DNA of 10,266 bases from Candidatus Omnitrophota bacterium (GTDB lineage: Bacteria; Omnitrophota; Gorgyraeia; 2-02-FULL-51-18; JAGOUK01): assembly GCA_018061225.1 (NCBI GenBank), contig JAGOUK010000030.1, positions 1 through 10,266 on the forward strand. The letters run 5' to 3'. Below the pieces are notes generated by a model. That model ran no database searches. It was given only the letters and a program-made list of their open reading frames with translations, and was not told the DNA's origin. Numbering within the stretch: position 1 is the stretch's first letter; each line of letters opens with the position of its first letter. The position numbers were made by a program, and so were the translations under genes. This document shows positions 1 to 4,910 of this stretch, piece by piece.

Positions 1-36
1 CGCCGTCGCGTGGGCGCTCCGGCTCGCTCCTCCGGA

Positions 37-93
37 CGCTGGGCCGCGTCCTCATTTGTGGCGCTTGGCCGCGCCACCGCGTCGCTGGGCCGC
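37..93. repeat. 11-bp direct repeat CGCTGGGCCGC, two copies
   Basis: CGCTGGGCCGC is present at 37-47 and at 83-93, 46 bases apart. Between them lies a small inverted repeat, TGGCGC (59-64) and GCGCCA (71-76). The whole first 100 bases are GC-rich and repetitive. Confidence 0.55.
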
Positions 94-241
94 TCCGCGA
101 TTTACTCTACTGGGGGTGTGGGGGTACGGATAACCTGATCGATTTCGGTCTTTATAGACCCAGTAACCGTGTTTCTATGGAGCGCATGTTTGCGCCTTAG
201 ATGTCGTGCTGCGCGGGGCCCCCACCCCCTTAGACCGGACT

Positions 242-296
242 AGGGGGTCCTCTGCGGCGTTGCCTCGTAATCGCGGACGCGATTACCGGACCCCCT
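242..296. repeat. Nested inverted repeats (9-bp outer, 8-bp inner stem)
   Basis: AGGGGGTCC at 242-250 is the exact reverse complement of GGACCCCCT at 288-296. Inside them GTAATCGC (267-274) pairs exactly with GCGATTAC (279-286) around a GGAC loop. A 16-base bulge (251-266) and one base (287) separate the two stems. The first arm can alternatively pair with CCCCCT at 225-230, giving two competing folds. Confidence 0.75.
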
Positions 297-310
297 CCCC
301 GCGCACGTCG

Positions 311-350
311 GCGCAGCTGCTTTTGTGGATGTTCCTTTATGCAGCTGCGC
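311..350. repeat. Perfect 10-bp inverted repeat
   Basis: GCGCAGCTGC at 311-320 and GCAGCTGCGC at 341-350 are exact reverse complements around a 20-base T-rich spacer. Each arm itself holds the palindrome GCAGCTGC, so the two sites also form a direct repeat of that octamer. Confidence 0.75.
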
Positions 351-385
351 ACCTCGGCGTGAGGAATAAGACAGTTTCCTTTATG
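332..385. repeat. 10-bp direct repeat TTCCTTTATG, two copies
   Basis: TTCCTTTATG occurs at 332-341 and again at 376-385, 44 bases apart start to start. The first copy lies in the spacer of the 10-bp inverted repeat and the second inside the 11-bp inverted repeat. Confidence 0.6.
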
Positions 386-447
386 GGCTTGCCTCCGCTA
401 CGCGCGCATTAGAGGACGACTGCCGCATCCGCGGCAGTCTTATTCCT
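362..447. repeat. Perfect 11-bp inverted repeat enclosing 64 bases
   Basis: AGGAATAAGAC at 362-372 is the exact reverse complement of GTCTTATTCCT at 437-447. The right arm shares three bases with the 9-bp hairpin at 418-439, so the long and the short stem compete at their junction. Confidence 0.75.
418..444 (+). terminator. GC-rich hairpin with short T-rich tail, possible intrinsic terminator
   Basis: GACTGCCGC (418-426) pairs exactly with GCGGCAGTC (431-439) around ATCC, and TTATT follows on the plus strand. A 9-bp GC-rich stem with four-base loop is good terminator geometry, but the T-tract is short and broken. It would end a plus-strand transcript, and no plus-strand gene is seen here, so it may instead be part of the larger structured element. 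Confidence 0.35.
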
Positions 448-618
448 GTAGGCGCGCTCCACTGCGGCAAGTCCCGTCGCCTCGGCTCCTGCGTCCGGGC
501 GGGAGGGGGGACGTGATTTTTGGCTACTCACTTGTCGGTTGGGGAGACTGGATGGGCTAGGAGACTTTGAAAGATTCAAGAGGCATTGGCAATGCACCAA
601 ATAAGTTAAGAACCAGCA

Positions 619-1149
619 CTAGTTTGCCTGATCAAGAAACTCTCGCCAATTAAGAACCACTCCTCCCATGACTTTTGCTGACTCCGCCAGGGCGGCATCG
701 TTGGTCACAAGGACGTAGCCGTTCTTAAGCGCCGTTTCACCGATAAGGGCATCTTTCCGGTTATTCCTGTGATTGGGCTTTTTGCATTCAAGTAGGTCGA
801 GAAGTTTCTGATATACGCTTCCATCGCCCAGTTTAGCCAGTCCAAGTCTAGAAGACCCAATCACCAGCGACTCAGTCGGCACGATCGCCGGATGGTCGGA
901 CCATTTGGCCTCGTCGTAGGCCGATACGTCCCAAACGGCTGATTCGGTTGGCACGCCGGTTGCGGCAATAGTATTGAATACTCCCAGCAAGGCATCACGG
1001 CGCTCACCGGTCGGGGTATTTTTTAATTCATCCAGCTGAATGTGTGTCGTGAAGTAGCGGCTATTGGTCGGCAGCAGTCCGACGTCATGTTTGCCGTCGA
1101 TCACGGCATTGAAGATATTCGTATCAAACATATAGGCGGCTGGCGGCAT
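619..1149 (-). CDS. PIN-domain protein (ribonuclease-like)
   Basis: The product is a 176-residue PIN-like protein, probably a metal-dependent RNase. Candidate acidic ligands are spaced along the chain: D9 in MFDTNIF, E41 in IQLDELKNT, D133 in NRKDALIGETA and D151 in YVLVTNDAALAE. The last two motifs closely match VapC-type and related PIN proteins, in which an early Asp, a Glu and two late Asp bind the metal. It is longer than typical VapC toxins (about 130) because of an extra stretch of roughly 60-125. No antitoxin-like gene adjoins it; upstream is the PLD gene, ending 9 bases before. ATG at 1149 lacks a clear ribosome-binding sequence, and an internal ATG at 1131 (just before FDTN) is possible. 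Translation may depend on coupling to the PLD gene. Function as toxin or RNA-processing enzyme is not decided. Confidence 0.82.
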   Translation of the reverse strand: MPPAAYMFDTNIFNAVIDGKHDVGLLPTNSRYFTTHIQLDELKNTPTGERRDALLGVFNTIAATGVPTESAVWDVSAYDEAKWSDHPAIVPTESLVIGSSRLGLAKLGDGSVYQKLLDLLECKKPNHRNNRKDALIGETALKNGYVLVTNDAALAESAKVMGGVVLNWREFLDQAN

Positions 1150-1158
1150 AGGAATTCG

Positions 1159-2616
1159 CTACTCTGATTTGCCTGTCGCTGACCCGATGCCTTGAATAGT
1201 CCGGATCAAATACCCGACAGACCGCTTCGGATTATCCGGATTTTTCTCTCCGACCCTGACAAGCGCCTCTTCGAAGACTTGAGGCCCTTGCTTTTCATAT
1301 AGACCTACGAAGGCCCTGATGGCCTTCGGGTCATTCGGAGCGAACACGAGCGTCGCCGCCTCTACGGCTTTGCCGTAGGCGGCTTCACTCGTTTTGGATC
1401 TTATCGATGCCAGGTCCCTTCCCAACGCTTTCGGATCGTAGATCGGCTTGGGCGTGTAGATACTGGCGGCGCGGTCTTTGTAATTTTGAGACTCGAGTTC
1501 GCCGTATTGGATATCGAGCAGATTATTTTTTCTCAAGTCCATGTTTCCATCGGAGACGAAAGATTCGGAGATCCCATAGTCTTTGGCTATTTCCTTGCGC
1601 GACTTAAACCAGCTGCTGGTGCCGGACATGAGCTTGGACCGGTGAACAAGCAGCATGACCTGGCCTGGAAGCGAGAGTCGCTGGTTCCAACGGTATCGGA
1701 AAAAGCCGACCGGAAGATCAAAGTAATCTTGATCCTCTGAGAATTTCAAACTGATCCGGGCATCTTGATTGCGAGCAGGGGGCAGATAGGCCAGCACCTT
1801 ATACTTGCCCTGTAATTTATCGAGAACTTTATTGATCTGTCGGCGGTAGTCTTCCGGGGTCATTTTTGCGATACCCAGAAAATTGGCTGCTTTCGCATAG
1901 TCCAAAACAATGTCAGCGGATGAGGGGGTCTTGAGACTCAACAAATAAAGGTAAACTTCAAAAGCCCTCTCATCCGCCTGAGTCGCCATTTCACCCATGA
2001 GCTTTTTATTGGCCAGGAAACTCATCGGGATTTGGACGGATGGCGTGAGGCTTTGCGGGGCTTCTTGGGTTTTGATCTGGGAGAGGTCTTTTGAGACTTC
2101 CTCGGCGAATGCCTTATCTCTGATCAGGGCATTCGCCTCGAAGTTGCGGGTTAAGGCTGCCTTGGACCAGTTGGCTGATCCAATGATTGTTGTTTCTCGA
2201 TCTATGACGATGACCTTAGCGTGGGTTTTGTTGCCTGGGCTGTCGAAGTAAACTTCGACGCCCCCGGCTTTTAGAATCTCGTAGGCCGATTGGTTGGGCT
2301 GCGCCAACACATCCGATTCAGAGAACTCATCCTTGATATCGAGTGATTGCTCAAGAACCACCCGAACCTTAACCCCTCTTTTCCTGGCTTCGATCAGCGC
2401 GTCCAAGAGCTTACGGGGCTGTGATTCCTTTTCCTTCGCATCGGCCTGGATGATGTACATCCATACCTCGACAGATTCCACGGCCCTGGATATTTCGGTG
2501 AGCGTAACTTCAAAATACTTCGAGGTAGGGACGTATTGATCGGAAGCTGTCGCAAATCCGGCAGTCACCAGCACAAGCGACCCGAAGAGTGCCCCGACGC
2601 GTACAAGTTTCATCAT
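1159..2616 (-). CDS. Exported phospholipase D-family (HKD) protein with C-terminal helix-turn-helix-like segment
   Basis: The product is a 485-residue PLD-superfamily protein, either a phosphodiesterase on lipids or a nuclease. Residues 1-24 form a clear signal peptide ending ATA before SDQ. The PLD half follows, with VEVWMYIIQAD (49-59), VKVRVVLEQS (83-92) and one HKD motif: H132, K134 and D139, then GSANWSKAAL (146-155). Only one HKD is present, as in dimeric Nuc/BfiI-type enzymes. After about residue 200 the sequence is unrelated to PLD: ADERAFEVYLYLLSLKTP and YRRQINKVLDKL resemble a winged-helix region, and RKEIAKDYGISESFVSDGN (340-358) looks like a helix-turn-helix. I chose ATG at 2616 over TTG at 2622, because GGGGGTG is well spaced for ATG and the overlap with the hydrolase stop is then ATGA. 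The PIN gene begins 9 bases after its stop. Confidence 0.82.
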   Translation of the reverse strand: MMKLVRVGALFGSLVLVTAGFATASDQYVPTSKYFEVTLTEISRAVESVEVWMYIIQADAKEKESQPRKLLDALIEARKRGVKVRVVLEQSLDIKDEFSESDVLAQPNQSAYEILKAGGVEVYFDSPGNKTHAKVIVIDRETTIIGSANWSKAALTRNFEANALIRDKAFAEEVSKDLSQIKTQEAPQSLTPSVQIPMSFLANKKLMGEMATQADERAFEVYLYLLSLKTPSSADIVLDYAKAANFLGIAKMTPEDYRRQINKVLDKLQGKYKVLAYLPPARNQDARISLKFSEDQDYFDLPVGFFRYRWNQRLSLPGQVMLLVHRSKLMSGTSSWFKSRKEIAKDYGISESFVSDGNMDLRKNNLLDIQYGELESQNYKDRAASIYTPKPIYDPKALGRDLASIRSKTSEAAYGKAVEAATLVFAPNDPKAIRAFVGLYEKQGPQVFEEALVRVGEKNPDNPKRSVGYLIRTIQGIGSATGKSE

Positions 2617-3440
2617 GGACAAAGCACCCCCAAAACTTCATCTGCAATAATCGAAGCTGTCTTATCGTGCTTCCAATAACCAGAGTGGGCTTGAAGCGGC
2701 AAAATCCCCGTACACACCTTTTTCTCTTCGATCGGGATATTCCGAAAGAAAGGTTTTGCCGTGCGGGCGATCCCGTCCCAGGGACACAAAATATTCACCC
2801 AACGCTTCACGTTGGGCGGGAGAGTCAAATCCGAATCGGGGTGCCCCATCGCCGAAGTAAATAACGGAATGGGTGAACCCATCGTGATAAAGCTGTGAAT
2901 GGTCACATTTTTGTCCAACCGGCATCTGTCTCGAAAGCAAAAGACATAATCAAAAGCTATGACCGAGCCCAGGGAATGGGCGACGACAATCGCGCCTTTT
3001 CTCCCCTCCGGGTCGTCGGCACCGACATCATTTTGGACAAAAAAGCGTTGAATATCGCGGTCTACGTCCGCCAGGATATTCATCGCGCCCGTGCCTTTGT
3101 CGCCCTTGTCCTTGATGTACTGCATGATCTGCATGGCCAAGGGATCAATCTGCTTCGTGAAGAACCTGTACTTGGGCCGTGACGGCCCTTCGTACTCTAG
3201 CTGCTGATAACGATTAATCCGGTCGAGCGTCTCCTCGGTCCAAAGGACCTCGTGACGCACGAGCGACCGGATTACCGGAGAGATTTTGGATTCGGGAAAA
3301 CCTCGTTGCCGAAGCTTCGCTCGGCAACTCGACAGAACTTTGTCGAAAAGAGTTTGTGAGTAGTTGGTCTTTTGATCGTCTACGCCATGAATGAAAATAA
3401 GTTTGAGGTTGGTGATAGGGTTGGTGGCTTCTAGCGTCAT
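2613..3440 (-). CDS. Alpha/beta-fold serine hydrolase (lipase/esterase-like)
   Basis: The product is a 275-residue hydrolase, probably an esterase or lipase, likely cytoplasmic because there is no signal peptide. The oxyanion-side motif FIHGVDD is at 16-22. The nucleophile elbow is VAHSLGSVIAFDY (153-165) with Ser156, in an A-x-S-x-G rather than G-x-S-x-G form. Asp222 in CPWDGIA and His252 in QAHSGYW are at the expected catalytic places, so the triad looks complete. The FITMGSPIPLF stretch (184-194) matches the strand after the elbow in PGAP1/DUF676-like lipases. ATG at 3440 has GGAG 7 bases upstream. It begins 73 bases after the cation transporter and its TGA overlaps the PLD gene start as ATGA, so it heads a second transcription unit or continues the first. 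The substrate cannot be inferred. Confidence 0.85.
   Translation of the reverse strand: MTLEATNPITNLKLIFIHGVDDQKTNYSQTLFDKVLSSCRAKLRQRGFPESKISPVIRSLVRHEVLWTEETLDRINRYQQLEYEGPSRPKYRFFTKQIDPLAMQIMQYIKDKGDKGTGAMNILADVDRDIQRFFVQNDVGADDPEGRKGAIVVAHSLGSVIAFDYVFCFRDRCRLDKNVTIHSFITMGSPIPLFTSAMGHPDSDLTLPPNVKRWVNILCPWDGIARTAKPFFRNIPIEEKKVCTGILPLQAHSGYWKHDKTASIIADEVLGVLCP
2625..2631 (-). promoter_or_regulatory. Shine-Dalgarno-like GGGGGTG deciding the PLD gene start
   Basis: On the minus strand GGGGGTG ends 8 bases before the ATG at 2616 and only 2 bases before the alternative TTG at 2622. The spacing favours ATG at 2616 (or the next ATG at 2613). The site lies inside the hydrolase coding end, consistent with translational coupling. 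Confidence 0.5.
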
Positions 3441-3513
3441 CCAATACTCCGGATAATTGCGGTGTGTTTGCCGTATTTTATCCTTTTTTCAGAATATTCG
3501 CCTCACCGCCCAT
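3441..3513 (-). promoter_or_regulatory. Intergenic gap with possible weak promoter ahead of the hydrolase gene
   Basis: This gap separates the metal operon from the hydrolase cluster. On the minus strand TAAAAT at 3480-3475 could be a -10 box preceded by an A-rich run, but I see no matching TTGACA-like -35 at 17 bases. An 8-base palindrome GAATATTC is at 3492-3499. Loose 6-base arms GCGGTG (3459-3464) and CACCGC (3504-3509) could pair, but no T-run follows, so a terminator for the cation-transporter gene is not supported. Read-through into the hydrolase is possible. Confidence 0.3.
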
Positions 3514-4128
3514 TTATTCCCGGCTCTCCTCGATCGCTTCCCATCCTTCTTTCAGAATAAACAGAACCATCACCAAGCCCGCGACCGGATCAGCCCACCA
3601 CAACCCAAAAAAGTAGTTCAACGCTAACCCGGCCAGGAGAATCACCGAAAGCCACGCACAAATGATCGTTTCCATCGCGTCCGCTTCAAGCGCCTTGCTG
3701 CCGATCTGCTTGGCGATCTTCTTTTTGGCAAGCCCGAGCGCGGGCATGATCAGGATCGACAAAATCGCGATGACGATCCCAGCGGCACTTTCATGCGGAG
3801 CTTCCCGACCCATCAATTTTACGACCGATTCGTACCCGATATAGGCCGCAAGCATGAAAAATGTGACACCTACGAATAAGAGCGCTTTTTTCTCTCCGGC
3901 TTCCTCCTCTTCCGACGACGAGTGGATCGAGAGCCGCCAAATAAGAATACCGGCCGACGCCGCCTCGATCACGCTATCCAGGCCAAAGCCCACAAGCGCC
4001 ACACTTCCAGCCGCAGCCCCAAAGACTATGGACATGGCCGCCTCCAGCACATTGTAGGCGATCAAAAACCATTCGATCTTCAGAGCTTTTTTGACACATT
4101 CGGGATGCGTCTCGTGAATGTCCGTCAC
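3514..4128 (-). CDS. Short CDF-like cation efflux transporter, no C-terminal cytoplasmic domain
   Basis: The product is a 204-residue membrane protein related to cation diffusion facilitators, which exchange cytoplasmic metal for protons. About six hydrophobic segments are visible (roughly 20-40, 44-64, 82-103, 114-134, 151-171, 177-195). Counterparts of the CDF transport site are D51 and E55 in GFGLDSVIEA and E153 and C157 in ADAMETIICAW, where YiiP-type proteins have Asp, Asp, His, Asp. I recall this Asp/Glu/Glu/Cys arrangement and the NYFFGLWWADPVAGL motif from a short-CDF group commonly labelled cation transporter. The protein ends after the last membrane segment, so the usual regulatory cytoplasmic domain is absent. 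The start is GTG at 4128, with GGAGA 7 bases upstream and a 4-base overlap with the previous stop. It is the last gene of the efflux operon. Metal specificity is unknown. Confidence 0.88.
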   Translation of the reverse strand: MTDIHETHPECVKKALKIEWFLIAYNVLEAAMSIVFGAAAGSVALVGFGLDSVIEAASAGILIWRLSIHSSSEEEEAGEKKALLFVGVTFFMLAAYIGYESVVKLMGREAPHESAAGIVIAILSILIMPALGLAKKKIAKQIGSKALEADAMETIICAWLSVILLAGLALNYFFGLWWADPVAGLVMVLFILKEGWEAIEESRE

Positions 4129-4412
4129 AGCCTGTCTCCACGGTGAACACTACTTGAAGATCCGGCGTCCGCAACTGGAAATCTGCCGCCGCGATAGCGT
4201 GCATATCTTTTCTTGAGACTCCTCATATCCCTGATCCCGTGATTCTCGGGGGCATTTGTGAATTCAATGAAAGACATCGACCGCTTTGATGGCTCGAAGT
4301 TGGTCTTTGCAGAACCTCTTTCGGAATAAGCCGGAGCCGGCGAACAAGTCATGGCAAACACCATGAACATAGCGCCCACAAACAGCATAATTTTTGGAGG
4401 CAGCTTTTTCAT
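4125..4412 (-). CDS. Small exported protein of unknown function (95 aa)
   Basis: I do not recognise this 95-residue protein. The first 30 residues look like an export signal (MKKLPPK, then the hydrophobic IMLFVGAMFMVFAM); cleavage could follow SPAPA, or Cys23 could be lipidated, although MTC is not a standard lipobox. The remainder is basic and polar, with RSLKKRYARYRGGR at 64-77 and a Ser-rich, charged tail (84-95). It has few metal-ligand residues: only two His and, after the signal, no Cys. Reality of the gene is supported by GGAG 8 bases before ATG, by the ATGA overlap with the His-rich gene upstream, and by the 4-base overlap of its stop with the GTG start of the cation transporter downstream. 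Its position implies a role in the same metal-efflux operon, perhaps as an accessory peptide, but no function can be assigned. Confidence 0.7.
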   Translation of the reverse strand: MKKLPPKIMLFVGAMFMVFAMTCSPAPAYSERGSAKTNFEPSKRSMSFIEFTNAPENHGIRDMRSLKKRYARYRGGRFPVADAGSSSSVHRGDRL

Positions 4413-4900
4413 CTCGATTTCTCCACTCCACCGAACCGGCTTACTTCAAATTGATTTAAGTCGAGCTTGTACTTGTCCGGATTTTTATTGATGCTATCGA
4501 CGCTCCACTTGCATGCGACGTTGTAGATCACTCCGTTCACCTGGACAGTGAACTCGCTCTTGGCCATATCACCCGTAACAGGACAGTATTTGTTATTCAA
4601 AGAAACTGTTCCGTCCGCGTTCGAGACCGGCTTGGCCATCAGATCATCCCGACCCAGCATCGGAACCTCCAGATCGTGATACGGGTGTTGGTGGGTGTAA
4701 TTCCCGTGCCGACCCACGGTCCGATGGGTGTGATGAGCCATGTGCTCAACGTGGTAGCCGTTCCTGTGCTCGGCTTTGTGCTTCTTGTCCTGTTCCTCCC
4801 GAGCTTCCTTGCTGTCATAGTCCTGACCCGAAGCATTAGCGATCGTCCCGCTGGAACAAACGACCGACAACACAAGCAGAGAAAAGATTATTTTCTTCAT
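4409..4900 (-). CDS. Exported His-rich protein with YHS-like metal-binding C-terminal domain
   Basis: The product is a 163-residue predicted periplasmic metal-binding protein. A signal peptide covers about residues 1-23 (MKKIIFSLLVLSVVCSSG, then ANA). A charged stretch (28-46) leads into a His-rich zone with 11 His between 41 and 75. Residues 104-145 resemble a YHS/TRASH-type domain: CPVTG at 106-110, VNGVIYNVAC ending at Cys130, and NPDKYK near 140-145. Only two Cys are present where many YHS domains have three or four. ATG at 4900 is chosen because GGGAG lies 5 bases upstream and it begins the signal peptide. An open frame extends 65 codons further up, but that part only overlaps the czcA end in another frame. 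It starts 10 bases after czcA and overlaps the next gene as ATGA. Inferred role: binding or buffering metal for the pump. I do not recognise a named family for the full protein. Confidence 0.85.
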   Translation of the reverse strand: MKKIIFSLLVLSVVCSSGTIANASGQDYDSKEAREEQDKKHKAEHRNGYHVEHMAHHTHRTVGRHGNYTHQHPYHDLEVPMLGRDDLMAKPVSNADGTVSLNNKYCPVTGDMAKSEFTVQVNGVIYNVACKWSVDSINKNPDKYKLDLNQFEVSRFGGVEKSR

Positions 4901-4910
4901 GCGATCTCCC

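Larger units (their letters stand above)
1..618. other. Non-coding, GC-rich, repeat-dense region
   Basis: I see no convincing gene here on either strand. The first 100 bases are over 70% GC. Positions 211-447 contain five perfect inverted-repeat pairs of 8-11 bp plus short direct repeats, listed separately. From about 500 to 618, downstream of the PIN gene on the minus strand, the sequence is less structured; it has only a small hairpin (GCATTG at 583-588 with CAATGC at 590-595) with no T-run. Short open frames at 206-412 and 409-600 have compositions typical of random translation of repeats. Possible roles include a structured RNA, an origin or transfer site, or the edge of a mobile element; none can be confirmed. 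Confidence 0.6.

Noticed and set aside
131..330. DnaA-box-like sequences (TTATCCGTA at 132-124, minus strand, and ACATCCACA at 332-324, minus strand)
   Set aside because: Each matches only about 7 of 9 consensus bases and there are just two, too weak to call an origin.
206..412. Plus-strand open frame of 68 codons
   Set aside because: It lies wholly on the inverted repeats, has a Pro/Arg/Ser-rich random-like composition and no ribosome-binding site.
437..450. Nick-site-like TATTCCTGTA beside an inverted repeat, as in some transfer origins
   Set aside because: The match to IncP-type nick sites is partial and no relaxase gene is visible, so it is only a thought.
409..600. Minus-strand open frame of 63 codons just past the PIN gene
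   Set aside because: Random-like composition; the RNKT it shares with the plus-strand frame comes from the 11-bp inverted repeat, not from homology.
1..618. tRNA, integron attC or CRISPR array
   Set aside because: No T-loop-like motif with cloverleaf spacing, no GTTRRRY/RYYYAAC pair, and no regularly spaced repeats with unique spacers.
2617..2622. TTG at 2622 as start of the PLD gene
   Set aside because: It is only 2 bases from the Shine-Dalgarno-like run, whereas ATG at 2616 is well spaced and gives an ATGA overlap.
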